The position numbers and the translations under genes were made by a program. Under the pieces are notes generated by a model. The model searched no databases. It saw only the letters and a program-made list of their open reading frames with translations, and was not told the origin of the DNA. Below are positions 9,428 through 18,315 of a stretch of DNA of 64,000 bases, piece by piece. This DNA is from Aquimarina macrocephali JAMB N27 (GTDB lineage: Bacteria > Bacteroidota > Bacteroidia > Flavobacteriales > Flavobacteriaceae). Where the stretch lies: NCBI RefSeq assembly GCF_000520995.1, contig NZ_JACA01000012.1, positions 186,001 to 250,000 on the forward strand, written 5' to 3'. Position 1 is the first letter of the stretch. Each line of letters starts with the position of its first letter.

Positions 9428-9456
9428 GGGTACTGAAATCAAATTTTTCAGTACCC
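9428..9456 (+). terminator. Intrinsic terminator of the cysteine-rich peptide gene
   Basis: The 11-bp stem GGGTACTGAAA / TTTCAGTACCC encloses a 7-base loop and lies 22 bases after the stop codon, followed by a short TTT. The peptide gene is thus a monocistronic unit, separate from the AraC gene downstream. Confidence 0.8.
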
Positions 9457-9576
9457 TTTAAAATAAAAACACATCTTCTAATAACCTTTCTTTTGATATC
9501 GAAGGGCTTCTACTGCTCTCTTTTTTATAGTGTCGCATTGATTCTAATAAAAAGCAGAATAGTTAACTGATTATTT

Positions 9577-10656
9577 ATGACCATCATCAGGTATTTTCTT
9601 CTCATACAGTCACTTACAATTCTTTTTATATCGGGAGGTATTTTCTTCAAACATTCTAAAAGTCTAAAAAGCTGGACTATTGCTTTATTTTCAGGAATAT
9701 TTGGTTTAGAAATATTAGTATTTCTTTATGGGACTAGTAAACTATCGATAGTCTATCCCCAATTTTTAGGATGGTTTTATTTTGATATGGGTTTTCTTTA
9801 TGGGCCATTATTATGGTTTCACTTTCAATCTTTTATCCATAATAAAAATAAGTATTCAAAAATTGATGGTTTACATTTTATAGCCTTCATAATTATATAT
9901 ATACTCATCATAGATATTTTGATGTTACCTAGTGAAGAACGTTTACAATATATGAGAGAGCGTTTTTTAGATCAAATTATGCCTATAAATTACGCTAGGG
10001 CCATTCATCAACTATTATATGCAATTGGCATTATTTATATAACCAGAAAAAACAGGACAAAACTATCATCAAATGTATTAGTGTACTTATTTACACTTGC
10101 CTGTATATATATCTGTTCTACCCTAATTATCTCATTCCTTACTCTATTTGCTGATGGATGGCGTCAATTTGCTTATTACTATTTGTTTAATAATATCATG
10201 ATTTTTGTTGTTGGGATTATTCTCTATACCAATCCTCAATTTCTTAAAGAGATTAAGAAAAAATACTCAAATTCTACATTGGATCATAACGTTATGGCCC
10301 AAATTCAAAAGAAAATTAATGCTCTGTTTATTCATGATTCTATATTTCTAAAAAATGATCTTACCATTGGGTATTTGGCCGAAGAACTTAATGTGAAACC
10401 TTATCAAATTTCACAGACTTTTTCTGAATGTATTCAAGAAAATTTTAATGATTACGTGAATAAACATAGAGTAGCGTATTCTCAAAAATTACTTAAAGAC
10501 ACTGCATACAATATTTATAAAATAGAAGCCATTGCAACTGAGTCGGGTTTCAATAATAAGGTCACTTTTTATAAGGCCTTTACAAAACACACCTCTACTA
10601 CACCTTCTAAATACCGAAACTTAAATAAAAAAGGAGTAAAGAATAATTTAAGTTAA
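9577..10656 (+). CDS. Membrane-bound AraC-family regulator (seven helices plus HTH)
   Basis: It has 359 residues. About residues 1-225 hold six or seven hydrophobic helices and the C-terminal ~100 residues form an AraC-type double helix-turn-helix (LTIGYLAEELNVKPYQISQT and ATESGFNNKVTFYKAFTKH). This architecture suggests a membrane receptor that controls transcription directly. It is followed by two cysteine-rich exported proteins and preceded by a cysteine-rich GG-leader peptide on the same strand, which suggests a local sensing role (inference). The ligand is unknown. Confidence 0.85.
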   Translation: MTIIRYFLLIQSLTILFISGGIFFKHSKSLKSWTIALFSGIFGLEILVFLYGTSKLSIVYPQFLGWFYFDMGFLYGPLLWFHFQSFIHNKNKYSKIDGLHFIAFIIIYILIIDILMLPSEERLQYMRERFLDQIMPINYARAIHQLLYAIGIIYITRKNRTKLSSNVLVYLFTLACIYICSTLIISFLTLFADGWRQFAYYYLFNNIMIFVVGIILYTNPQFLKEIKKKYSNSTLDHNVMAQIQKKINALFIHDSIFLKNDLTIGYLAEELNVKPYQISQTFSECIQENFNDYVNKHRVAYSQKLLKDTAYNIYKIEAIATESGFNNKVTFYKAFTKHTSTTPSKYRNLNKKGVKNNLS

Positions 10657-10691
10657 CGTTTTACAAAGGTTTTTATGCTTCACAAATCATG

Positions 10692-10734
10692 ATTGGTTAG
10701 TAATTTTATACTGAATAACAATTTATTAACCAAT
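10692..10734 (+). promoter_or_regulatory. Inverted repeat in the promoter region of the first cysteine-rich exported gene
   Basis: ATTGGTTAGTAA (10692-10703) and TTATTAACCAAT (10723-10734) are complements with one mismatch and end 13 bases before the start codon. In addition the 11-mer ACAAATCATGA occurs at about 10682 and again overlapping the start codon at 10741. It could be an operator or a leader hairpin; the neighbouring AraC protein is an obvious candidate to bind there. Confidence 0.45.
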
Positions 10735-10747
10735 TATACAACAAATC

Positions 10748-11092
10748 ATGAAAAAGTATTTCTTAACATCAAAAGGGCAGTTTTTAAAAACTTCGTTTGC
10801 CTTAGCATGTGCAATTTTAATATCTATATTCTTAGTATCTCCTCTACAAAATTTAAATGCTAACATTGCTCGTGAAAGTTCAAATATTGAAAACCAAGAG
10901 AGCTATTGCCCTACTGGTTGGGTACCTGAAGAGACTGATTGTAGCTGTACTTCATTTAACCTTGTTTGTTCGAATTATAGAATAGATAGAAAATATATTT
11001 TCTGTACTCCAATGGGGACATCAACCGATGAAACCAGAAGCATTTTTACAGGTATTTCTTTTGGAAAGTGTGACCCTGTAACCCTGCCTTAG
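10748..11092 (+). CDS. Exported cysteine-rich protein, unknown function
   Basis: A 114-residue protein. Residues 15-35 are a hydrophobic signal sequence (SFALACAILISIFLVS), with cleavage plausible near NLNANIA. The exported part has six cysteines (YC, DCSC, VC, FC, KC), enough for three disulfides, which points to an extracytoplasmic location. I recognise no family. It starts 91 bases after the membrane AraC gene and 46 bases before a second protein of similar design, so the two are probably one unit. Confidence 0.65.
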   Translation: MKKYFLTSKGQFLKTSFALACAILISIFLVSPLQNLNANIARESSNIENQESYCPTGWVPEETDCSCTSFNLVCSNYRIDRKYIFCTPMGTSTDETRSIFTGISFGKCDPVTLP

Positions 11093-11138
11093 TATAGAAA
11101 CTCATTTTTAAAAATTTAATTCTTAAAACCATACAATT

Positions 11139-11522
11139 ATGAAATCACAAAAAACAAAAAAATCAATAATCTCTATTTTGTTATCAGTAGTCGGGCTACT
11201 AATTTTTATTGTTGTACTTACTAGTTTTGAAAACAAAAGAAACATAGAGTCAGATGAAATAGTTACAGTAGAATTTTCTGAAGATCTCACAGGGGATTGG
11301 GAGTGTGGAGGAACAACTGATTGTGGAGAAACCAGAGAGCGTACCTATACAGATGTATCTTGTAAAAAACATTGGAGTTGTCTTTGGTTATGCGAAAAAA
11401 AATACGTCGTAACAATCACAGAAAAAAAGTATTGTAGCAATGAATTTCCGAATTGCCCTGGAGGAAATGCCCATAAATGGAAAAAAACCGGTAGTAGTGG
11501 CAGATGGGTAAGGTGTGATTAA
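11139..11522 (+). CDS. Second exported cysteine-rich protein, unknown function
   Basis: A 127-residue protein with a basic N-terminus and one hydrophobic segment (about residues 10-29, ISILLSVVGLLIFIVVLTSF), then an acidic linker and a C-terminal part with eight cysteines, including WECGGTTDCGE, CKKHWSCLWLC and CSNEFPNCPGG. The CPGG motif also occurs in the small GG-leader peptide at 9214. The hydrophobic segment may be an uncleaved anchor. No family is recognised. A strong palindromic terminator follows 26 bases later and ends the island. Confidence 0.65.
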   Translation: MKSQKTKKSIISILLSVVGLLIFIVVLTSFENKRNIESDEIVTVEFSEDLTGDWECGGTTDCGETRERTYTDVSCKKHWSCLWLCEKKYVVTITEKKYCSNEFPNCPGGNAHKWKKTGSSGRWVRCD

Positions 11523-11548
11523 TCAAAAACTCTACCTTTATTCTATTT

Positions 11549-11584
11549 AAAAGATCAAACAATTTTAAAATTGTTTGATCTTTT
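11549..11584. terminator. Perfect bidirectional palindromic terminator
   Basis: A 36-bp perfect palindrome: AAAAGATCAAACAATTTT followed by its exact reverse complement. A-rich on the left and T-rich on the right, it can act as an intrinsic terminator for both the plus-strand cysteine-rich genes and the minus-strand ABC gene. Confidence 0.85.
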
Positions 11585-11663
11585 AGTCATTCTTATATAT
11601 CTACAGGCTTTTTCATAGCAGGTTTCAATACGTTTTCAAACCCGTTACAACACATGCTTATTT

Positions 11664-12365
11664 TTATTCTTCCTCACCAAAATGTGCTTCGAGTTCTCTA
11701 AGTGTTTCTTCTGATGTAGAAAGATCTTTTACTACTTGTCCTTTATCCAACACTACAATTCGCTCACATACCTCGGTCACATGTATTAAGTCATGACTTG
11801 ATACCAGAACTGTAATATTTGGATCAGCGGATAGTTCTTTAATTATTTTTTTTAAGCGAATTTGTGTCGTTGGATCCAAATTGGCAAAAGGTTCATCTAG
11901 AACAATTACTTCTGGATTACCAATAAGTGCTGCAACAATACCTGCTTTCTTTTGATTTCCTTTAGAAAGATCTCTTAAATATTTTTTCTGCCCTAAAATC
12001 TCACCATGAAAAAAGTCTTCAAAACCAGATAGTAGTGCATCTACATCGGCTTTATTTTGCCCTCTAAGCTCTCCAATAAAATAAAAATACTCTTCTGCAG
12101 TAAGATATCCTATCAAGAACGTTTCATCAATAAATGCAGAAGTTACCGATTTCCATTCTTCACTTTCATTAACTTTAATTCCTTTATTTTCGATATACCC
12201 TGTTGTGGGCTGAATAAGATCTAATATAGCACTAAATAAAGTTGTTTTTCCTGCTCCGTTATTACCTACCAGACCAAAACTTTTTCCTTTCTGTATTTCT
12301 AGAGATTCTATATTAAGTACGGTATTTCCGGTATATGTTTTAGTAAGATTATGTACTGATATCAT
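11664..12365 (-). CDS. ABC transporter ATP-binding protein
   Basis: ATPase of an ABC exporter. It has 233 residues with Walker A GNNGAGKTTLF (about residues 34-44), a signature LSKGNQKKAG, Walker B VIVLDEPFANLDP and the switch His in VSSHDLIH. It follows the DUF5687 membrane gene with a gap of 5 bases, so the two should form one transporter. The substrate is unknown. Confidence 0.93.
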   Translation of the reverse strand: MISVHNLTKTYTGNTVLNIESLEIQKGKSFGLVGNNGAGKTTLFSAILDLIQPTTGYIENKGIKVNESEEWKSVTSAFIDETFLIGYLTAEEYFYFIGELRGQNKADVDALLSGFEDFFHGEILGQKKYLRDLSKGNQKKAGIVAALIGNPEVIVLDEPFANLDPTTQIRLKKIIKELSADPNITVLVSSHDLIHVTEVCERIVVLDKGQVVKDLSTSEETLRELEAHFGEEE

Positions 12366-12370
12366 TTTTC

Positions 12371-13843
12371 TTATTTTTTTTGTTTGTATGCCAAGATCGT
12401 TTTATACTTCTCTGTTCTATAAATACGTTCAATTTTATTAAAAACTGCATCTTTAAATGCAAACCCCGCGATACCTGCTACAGTTACAAGAGCATATCCC
12501 GCATAAGGACTATACGCATAATGGCCTATTGCATATAATATCATAGGTAAAACCATTTTAGGCAACGATAATAGTAAGGTCTTAGCGTTAAAAGCTTGCT
12601 TATCCCCAAATGCATTTTTGTTACTAGTTAAATCAATAGGCGTTTTTACATAAGCTCCCGCCCATAATACTACATGAGAATTCACTCCTATATTATAGAT
12701 TGCTCCCACCACTATAGCAAGATATACTTCCCATCCATAATACAAATATCCAGATGCTAATACTGTAGAAATCAATGTTGCAATTACCATCAACCACCAT
12801 TTAGAAGATAGATATTCTTTGTAACGTATATTTTGACTCATCATTAACGGATAATATGAACTATCCCAACTAGGTACAAACTGTCCAAAACTTAATAGAA
12901 ATCCACCGGTGACAAAAATGGCAGCAAAAATTCTCCAAACGGGTCCATCATATGCCTCTACAGATCCTGTGAAGAATAACAATCCATAAAATAAGAACAG
13001 AATACTCACCAAAACTGTAGACCTGGCTCGTTTATTTCTTTTTATGAGTTTTATATCATTTTTAAGAAAGGTTGCAGTCTTTCCGAATCTATCTAACCAC
13101 TCCAGATTTTCTGTTTTTACATTTTTGGTTTTAGTTGCTAATCCAGCATCCAGATACAAGTCGGTTACAAAGGATCGAAACGATATGGTTATTAAAAATA
13201 ATAGTATCGCTATAGGAATCAATACCAAAAAAGGAATTTCATATAATCCTTTAAAAAATGGTGCCGTATACGTAGTGATATCAAAATATTCGAAATAATG
13301 TAACCCTCCTAAAATTGCCAAAATACCACCTATGATAAATATAAGGTTGTCTTTTTTGTTTAGAATAATATTTAGAAAATTGTTACTATAGATTAATGCT
13401 GCCAATCCTATATTCCATAATAACACATCAAATACTGGATATTCATTTCCAATCAATACAATAGAAAACGGAATAAAAAAGAAAGCATGAATAATATTAA
13501 AAAATGAAAATACTGTTTTTCCAAAAGCAAAAGAAACTATTTTTCTTTTCTTAAAAGGAAGAATCAGTAATGGCTTAATATTAATAACCGGCATTTTTTG
13601 CAATGCATATCGAAATAACAAATCAATTACTAACCAATATATCAAAAACCTGTTTATGGTTTCTAGAGGATCGAGATTAAGTTCTTCTTTAATTAAAAAA
13701 AACGCGCCAATTCCTCCCGAAGCCATCATGACAATAAACCAAAGTGCCCAAAACCCCATAAAGAACTTCATAAATAATCCAGAGGTTAATGAAGCAGATC
13801 GCCAAAAAGATTTCCATTGTAAATTGATGAAACGGGTAAACAT
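12371..13843 (-). CDS. DUF5687-type ABC transporter membrane protein
   Basis: A 490-residue protein with about ten to twelve hydrophobic helices, starting MFTRFINLQWKSFWRSAS. The conserved SFGQFVPSWDSSYYPLMMSQ stretch near residue 320 is, from memory, typical of DUF5687, a Bacteroidota family paired with an ABC ATPase. It is the permease partner of the ATPase directly downstream. Nothing in the neighbourhood indicates the substrate. Confidence 0.82.
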   Translation of the reverse strand: MFTRFINLQWKSFWRSASLTSGLFMKFFMGFWALWFIVMMASGGIGAFFLIKEELNLDPLETINRFLIYWLVIDLLFRYALQKMPVINIKPLLILPFKKRKIVSFAFGKTVFSFFNIIHAFFFIPFSIVLIGNEYPVFDVLLWNIGLAALIYSNNFLNIILNKKDNLIFIIGGILAILGGLHYFEYFDITTYTAPFFKGLYEIPFLVLIPIAILLFLITISFRSFVTDLYLDAGLATKTKNVKTENLEWLDRFGKTATFLKNDIKLIKRNKRARSTVLVSILFLFYGLLFFTGSVEAYDGPVWRIFAAIFVTGGFLLSFGQFVPSWDSSYYPLMMSQNIRYKEYLSSKWWLMVIATLISTVLASGYLYYGWEVYLAIVVGAIYNIGVNSHVVLWAGAYVKTPIDLTSNKNAFGDKQAFNAKTLLLSLPKMVLPMILYAIGHYAYSPYAGYALVTVAGIAGFAFKDAVFNKIERIYRTEKYKTILAYKQKK

Positions 13844-13891
13844 AGATAAGATGTATTTAACTATTTAGTAATCAAAATCGCAATTTTGTTA

Positions 13892-13899
13892 CAAAAATA
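13892..13899 (-). promoter_or_regulatory. Candidate -7 element (TATTTTTG) for the ABC operon
   Basis: It reads TATTTTTG on the minus strand, a match to TAnnTTTG, 49 bases before the DUF5687 start. No convincing -33 TTG is present. Confidence 0.35.
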
Positions 13900-14070
13900 A
13901 ATCAAGAACTCACTTAAATTCTTTCGTAAAGGCTATCTTCTCTTGTTGCATTTACTATTTTTGTCACAAATTTAAAAATGAGATCCCGATATATTATCGG
14001 ATTAGTTAAACTGTCTATTTTGAATTCTCCTTATAATGAAGTTTTCAAATTAGGTTTTTAGTAAAATACA

Positions 14071-15123
14071 ATGTCAGATTTTCATAAATTATCCATACAA
14101 CATATTACTCGAGAAACTCCCTTGGCTGTTTCTATAACTTTCGAAGTACCAACAGCATTAAAGGATGCCTATTCTTTTATCCCCGGGCAATACATTACTA
14201 TCAAAACTGAGGTAGAAGGAAAAGAAGTGCGTAGAGCATATTCTATTTGTAGTTCTCCAAAAAGTGATGTCCTTAAAGTAACCGTTAAAGAAATATCCGG
14301 AGGTACATTTTCGGTCATTGCTAATAATAAATTAAAAGAGGGTGATGTACTCGAAGTTCACACTCCCGAAGGTAACTTCTCACTTACCACTAATGCCCAA
14401 GCAAGTAATTCTTATGCTGCTTTTGCAGCAGGTAGTGGTATTACTCCTGTAATGAGTATGATCAAAGCGGTTCTTGAAGAAGAGCCAAATAGTCGTTTTG
14501 TTTTGGTATACGGAAATAGAACACCAGAAGAAACTATCTTTTATAAAGAATTACTAGAGTTACAAGCTAACTATTCAGATCGTTTATTTATAGAATTTAT
14601 ATATAGTAGAAGTCAGGAAGATAACGCTCACTTTGGAAGGATAGAAAAGTCAACTGTAAATTACGTATTAAAAAATAAATTTAAAGATCTTTCTTTTACT
14701 TCATTTTATCTATGTGGCCCCGAAGAAATGATCAATACCGTAACTTCAATTTTATCAGAAAATAATATTTCTAAAGATAATATTCATTTTGAACTATTTA
14801 CCAGTAGTGCTTCTACAACAGAAATAGATGCTGATCTCGAAGGAAAATCGAATATTAAAGTATTGGTGGATGATGAAGAATTTAATTTCACCATGGATCA
14901 GAAAAAAACAATTCTTGATGCGGCACTAGATCAGGATATCGATGCTCCTTATTCCTGCCAGGGAGGAGTGTGTAGTTCATGTATTTGCAAAATCACAGAA
15001 GGTAGTGCAGCAATGGAAAAAAATAGTATTCTTACTGATGGAGAAATCGCAGAAGGATTAGTCTTGGCTTGCCAGGCTCACCCAACCTCATCATCAATTA
15101 CTGTTGATTTTGATGATGTTTGA
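14071..15123 (+). CDS. Ferredoxin--NADP reductase-like flavoprotein with 2Fe-2S domain
   Basis: A 350-residue oxidoreductase of the PaaE/HCP-reductase type. The FAD domain contains RRAYSICSSP (about residue 54), the NAD(P) domain AAGSGITPVMSMIK (about 122-135) and YLCGPEEMI (about 213). The C-terminal plant-type 2Fe-2S domain has cysteines in SCQGGVCSSCICK (near 295-305) and LACQAHP. It passes electrons from NAD(P)H to an acceptor that cannot be told from the sequence. No phenylacetate (paa) genes lie nearby. It stands alone, divergent from the ABC operon. Confidence 0.9.
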   Translation: MSDFHKLSIQHITRETPLAVSITFEVPTALKDAYSFIPGQYITIKTEVEGKEVRRAYSICSSPKSDVLKVTVKEISGGTFSVIANNKLKEGDVLEVHTPEGNFSLTTNAQASNSYAAFAAGSGITPVMSMIKAVLEEEPNSRFVLVYGNRTPEETIFYKELLELQANYSDRLFIEFIYSRSQEDNAHFGRIEKSTVNYVLKNKFKDLSFTSFYLCGPEEMINTVTSILSENNISKDNIHFELFTSSASTTEIDADLEGKSNIKVLVDDEEFNFTMDQKKTILDAALDQDIDAPYSCQGGVCSSCICKITEGSAAMEKNSILTDGEIAEGLVLACQAHPTSSSITVDFDDV

Positions 15124-15151
15124 TTTTGACCACTAACTTTATCTGTTAAAA

Positions 15152-15178
15152 ATACATTTCAGCAAGGCTGAAATGTAT
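15152..15178 (-). terminator. Intrinsic terminator between convergent genes
   Basis: Perfect 12-bp stem ATACATTTCAGC / GCTGAAATGTAT with a 3-base loop. On the minus strand it is followed by TTTTT, so it terminates the GT9 gene; it can also stop the plus-strand reductase transcript less efficiently. Confidence 0.85.
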
Positions 15179-15185
15179 GATAAGT

Positions 15186-16244
15186 TTATAATTTATTAAT
15201 CCTTTCTACGACAGTTTCTGGTTTGATCGTATGCATCACTTTTTCATAACCAGGAGGTACTTTATTACCATAAATTGAAGTTGGAATCTGGTCATATTTT
15301 GCTAAATTAGGCAAAATAGCGCGCTCCATAGGTTGCCCAAAAGGCATAAACCCGGTAAACGGATGAGTAACTCCCCATAAGGTAATTGTTGGCACTCCAT
15401 ACATCGCTGCTAAGTGCGCATTTCCACTATCCATGGATAACATAGCATCTAGGTTACCAATAAGTCCTAGCTCATCTTCAAAAGATAGTTTACCAACTAT
15501 ATTCGTTACGTTCTTATACTTACTTTCTATGTTGTTTAGAATATCCATTTCTCGTTTACCTCCTCCAAAGAGAAAAATCTCAAACCCGTCTTCCTTGTTC
15601 AAGGTCTCAATTACCTCAATCATTAATGCTAGTGGGTAGGTTTTACTTTCATATTGTGCAAATGGTGCAATCCCTAACCATTTTTTGGTCGAATTTTGAG
15701 TTATGGAAAGAATCTCGGGTGTTAACGGTTGTTTTTTAGGGAACTTATGAGTTGTAAGATCAATAGGATACCCTAAAGCAGAAAAAACATCAGCATATCG
15801 CTGGTGCGTTGTTTTTAATTGTTTAAACACCTTATTTTTTGATCGAGTCAATGCTTTTTTCTCTGCACGACCTTTATCGACTTGAACTGTTTTTATCCCT
15901 CGTAACGAAAATAGAGTTTTTAGCACATTAGAGCGCAATACATTATGCATATCGGCAACAGCATCTATCTTCCGTTTATGCAATTCATTCGATAATCGCG
16001 TAAGACCAATAAAACCTTTATGTTTATTTTCTACATCTGCATGATATACTTCTAGATTTTCAATATCAGAAAATATAGGTTCAAAGAACTTGCGGGTAAG
16101 TACTGTTAGTTTTACATCGGGATAAGTAGCTCTAAAAACTCTTAAAACAGGAACAGTCATTGCTATATCACCCATAGCAGAGAGGCGAATTATCAGAACG
16201 TTCGTTTCAAATTCTTTAGATCTCTTTATATTACTTCCCGCCAC
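15186..16244 (-). CDS. GT9-family glycosyltransferase (heptosyltransferase-like)
   Basis: A 352-residue GT-B enzyme. The N-terminus NVLIIRLSAMGDIAMTVPVL is the donor-fold glycine loop of family 9, and near the C-terminus SMDSGNAHLAAMYGVP and WGVTHPFTGF form the nucleotide-sugar binding signature. In Flavobacteria such enzymes build the lipopolysaccharide core. It overlaps the DUF4254 gene by 14 bases, which implies a shared mRNA and task. The actual sugar is unknown. Confidence 0.9.
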   Translation of the reverse strand: MAGSNIKRSKEFETNVLIIRLSAMGDIAMTVPVLRVFRATYPDVKLTVLTRKFFEPIFSDIENLEVYHADVENKHKGFIGLTRLSNELHKRKIDAVADMHNVLRSNVLKTLFSLRGIKTVQVDKGRAEKKALTRSKNKVFKQLKTTHQRYADVFSALGYPIDLTTHKFPKKQPLTPEILSITQNSTKKWLGIAPFAQYESKTYPLALMIEVIETLNKEDGFEIFLFGGGKREMDILNNIESKYKNVTNIVGKLSFEDELGLIGNLDAMLSMDSGNAHLAAMYGVPTITLWGVTHPFTGFMPFGQPMERAILPNLAKYDQIPTSIYGNKVPPGYEKVMHTIKPETVVERINKL

Positions 16245-16839
16245 GCAATACTGGGTTTAATTCATCATCATTGTACATTTTCATTTGCTTATACACTTTC
16301 ATGTATTTATCCCCATTTTCAATATCATTCAGTAATGTATCAATAGCAGTAGACAAGTCTACTTGTTGCTCTAGTAATACATTTAATTTGTTTTGGCATG
16401 CCGCTTTATGAGTATCTGTAGCCTCTTCTCGAATCGTTTCTACATGCATGTGATAAACTTTTAACGCCAAAATAGATAGTCTATCTACTCCCCAGGCAGG
16501 GCTTTCTGTATTAATGGTGGCATCTGTCTTGGGAGTTATCTCTTTATACAATTCTAAAAAATAACCGTCAATATATTCTACCATATCTGTTCGATCCTGA
16601 TTAGAGGCATCGATCTTTCGTTTTAGTTTTAAGGCTGCAATCGGATCAATTTCTGGATCTCGTATGATATCTTCATAATGCCATTGCACAGTATCAATCC
16701 AACATTTTCGATATAGTAAGTGCTCTATAGCCTGTGATTTACTATCATATGGATTTGAGAATTCTTGATCTACACTATCGATCACGTGGTATTTTTCTAT
16801 AACTTCTTTAAAAATGGAATTTGCTTTGTCGGTAAACAT
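16231..16839 (-). CDS. DUF4254 family protein
   Basis: A 202-residue soluble, helix-rich protein with no signal peptide. The stretch WGVDRLSILALKVYHMH followed by ETIREEAT is, from memory, a mark of DUF4254, a Bacteroidota family that regularly precedes a GT9 glycosyltransferase. The overlap with that gene suggests a cytoplasmic helper in core glycan assembly (inference). No catalytic motif is recognised. Confidence 0.82.
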   Translation of the reverse strand: MFTDKANSIFKEVIEKYHVIDSVDQEFSNPYDSKSQAIEHLLYRKCWIDTVQWHYEDIIRDPEIDPIAALKLKRKIDASNQDRTDMVEYIDGYFLELYKEITPKTDATINTESPAWGVDRLSILALKVYHMHVETIREEATDTHKAACQNKLNVLLEQQVDLSTAIDTLLNDIENGDKYMKVYKQMKMYNDDELNPVLRGGK

Positions 16840-17268
16840 CTGTGCTATTATTTTTCTAAAATGTGTAAATATTCTATAATTTGTACGCTTTTATACTTTC
16901 TATAGTATTGTTTTATGCCCTTCGAACTGCTTATGAATTGATGTTCTTACCAATTCTTCAAAAGTTGGTTTTAACTTTATATCTTTCTCAATATACAGAA
17001 CGATCATAAGTACGTAACCTTATTTTTTCGGCAGGTACAAAGGTATTATATTTTGCAATAGTATCTAGCATATGATAATTCAATCCACCTCAACAAAAAT
17101 TATACACCGGGTTTAAACACAAAACACTTCCTGTTATGGCATTAAAAAAAAGTATTACTATCGGTAGTAAACATCTAAAACAAATTTGTAGTTCTCTCAA
17201 ATTCAATAGAAAAGCCTTTTATTTTTTTCTTAGCAATTATTCTTATTCCTTACTCCAATCATACATTC
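16840..17268. other. 429-base gap with possible gene remnant
   Basis: The region has no intact gene. On the minus strand two short overlapping frames with coding-like composition occur: 16988-17071 (27 residues, MLDTIAKYNTFVPAEK...) and 16900-17007 (35 residues, MIVLYIEKDIKLKPTF...). Their order and frame shift would fit the remains of one gene, but I cannot assign a family. The rest shows nothing recognisable. Confidence 0.35.
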
Positions 17269-18189
17269 CTAAAACAATAATATTGTAAACGGAATCAGGA
17301 TGAATACCCAAATATTTATCTCTTTAGCAAATTGATGATAATTCATTTCGAGATATGTAGTGCCAATAAGAGAAAGAGGTGTTGCTATAAAAAACAGCTC
17401 AGAAGTATCCTTTTCTGGTGCAATGGCCGCTACTACAATCGCCACAATTAAATAGATGATAACAACTCGTAATATAGGTTTTGTATTTGCCGTTTTTCTA
17501 CCAAATTTGATAAGGTAGATTGAAAAAAAGAATACAATACAAATAGATATTATTCCTACAGAGAAAAGATGTTCTTTTATAAAGTAAGTTTGAAATGAAA
17601 ATGATATCGAATCAATATAGGTGGCAATTGCAAAAAACGAATCATAAAACAACAGTGTAAAACAATTTGCGAATACGTAGATCATACTAACCCCAATAAA
17701 AGGAATAATCCAGTTTCTATAATTTTTGGGATCGAAAAACAATATCCCTAAAAAAACCAAAATAATAAACCCAATACTCCAAAAATAAGCTAGCGAAGCC
17801 AAACCGATAAAGATTGATGCATTAAAGATTTTGGCTTTAATATGTTTTTCATTTCGCAGATGTAAAATATTTTGTACTGCCAGTAATACAAATACGTTTG
17901 ACAATAAAATAGGAAAGCTGGTTAGAGAATTAGGTAATATTGCGGTAAGAAAAGCATACAAAAGTATTGTAAATGTACCTTTATTGGTAAGATCATTTTT
18001 TTGCGCTACAAAATTAAGGGCCAACATTGGTAAAATATACAAAAAAATACTAGCGGCCGTTAGTAAAATATGGCTGCTTTCGGCCTCAAAACCCTTTCTA
18101 TAATGGGCAATGCCAAATAGTATACCCATATACAATGCCACAGCAATATAATTAATGGGTTTTGATTTACTAAAAAAGCTTGATAACAC
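17269..18189 (-). CDS. DUF6427-like polytopic membrane protein
   Basis: A 306-residue protein with about nine or ten hydrophobic helices, starting MLSSFFSKSKPINYIAVALY. From memory this N-terminus is typical of DUF6427, found in Flavobacteria next to DUF6341 and purD as here. No catalytic or transport motif can be named. A glycan-related role is possible, given the neighbouring glycosyltransferase genes, but this is a guess. Confidence 0.7.
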   Translation of the reverse strand: MLSSFFSKSKPINYIAVALYMGILFGIAHYRKGFEAESSHILLTAASIFLYILPMLALNFVAQKNDLTNKGTFTILLYAFLTAILPNSLTSFPILLSNVFVLLAVQNILHLRNEKHIKAKIFNASIFIGLASLAYFWSIGFIILVFLGILFFDPKNYRNWIIPFIGVSMIYVFANCFTLLFYDSFFAIATYIDSISFSFQTYFIKEHLFSVGIISICIVFFFSIYLIKFGRKTANTKPILRVVIIYLIVAIVVAAIAPEKDTSELFFIATPLSLIGTTYLEMNYHQFAKEINIWVFILIPFTILLF

Positions 18190-18209
18190 TACTATTTTTT
18201 ATATTTTTG
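18180..18209 (+). promoter_or_regulatory. Bacteroidota promoter for DUF6341 gene
   Basis: TTG at 18180-18182 and TATTTTTG at 18202-18209 are separated by 19 bases, a full match to the TTG / TAnnTTTG flavobacterial promoter. Transcription would start about 100 bases before the DUF6341 ATG. Confidence 0.65.
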
Positions 18210-18315
18210 CACCAGACAATAGTAAAGAATTGTCTATTGGTATTATTGAACTAATTTATAAAAAGTTTTTAGTTTACCGCTTTAGACTTTTTACAAAGAA
18301 AATATAGAACAAGTT

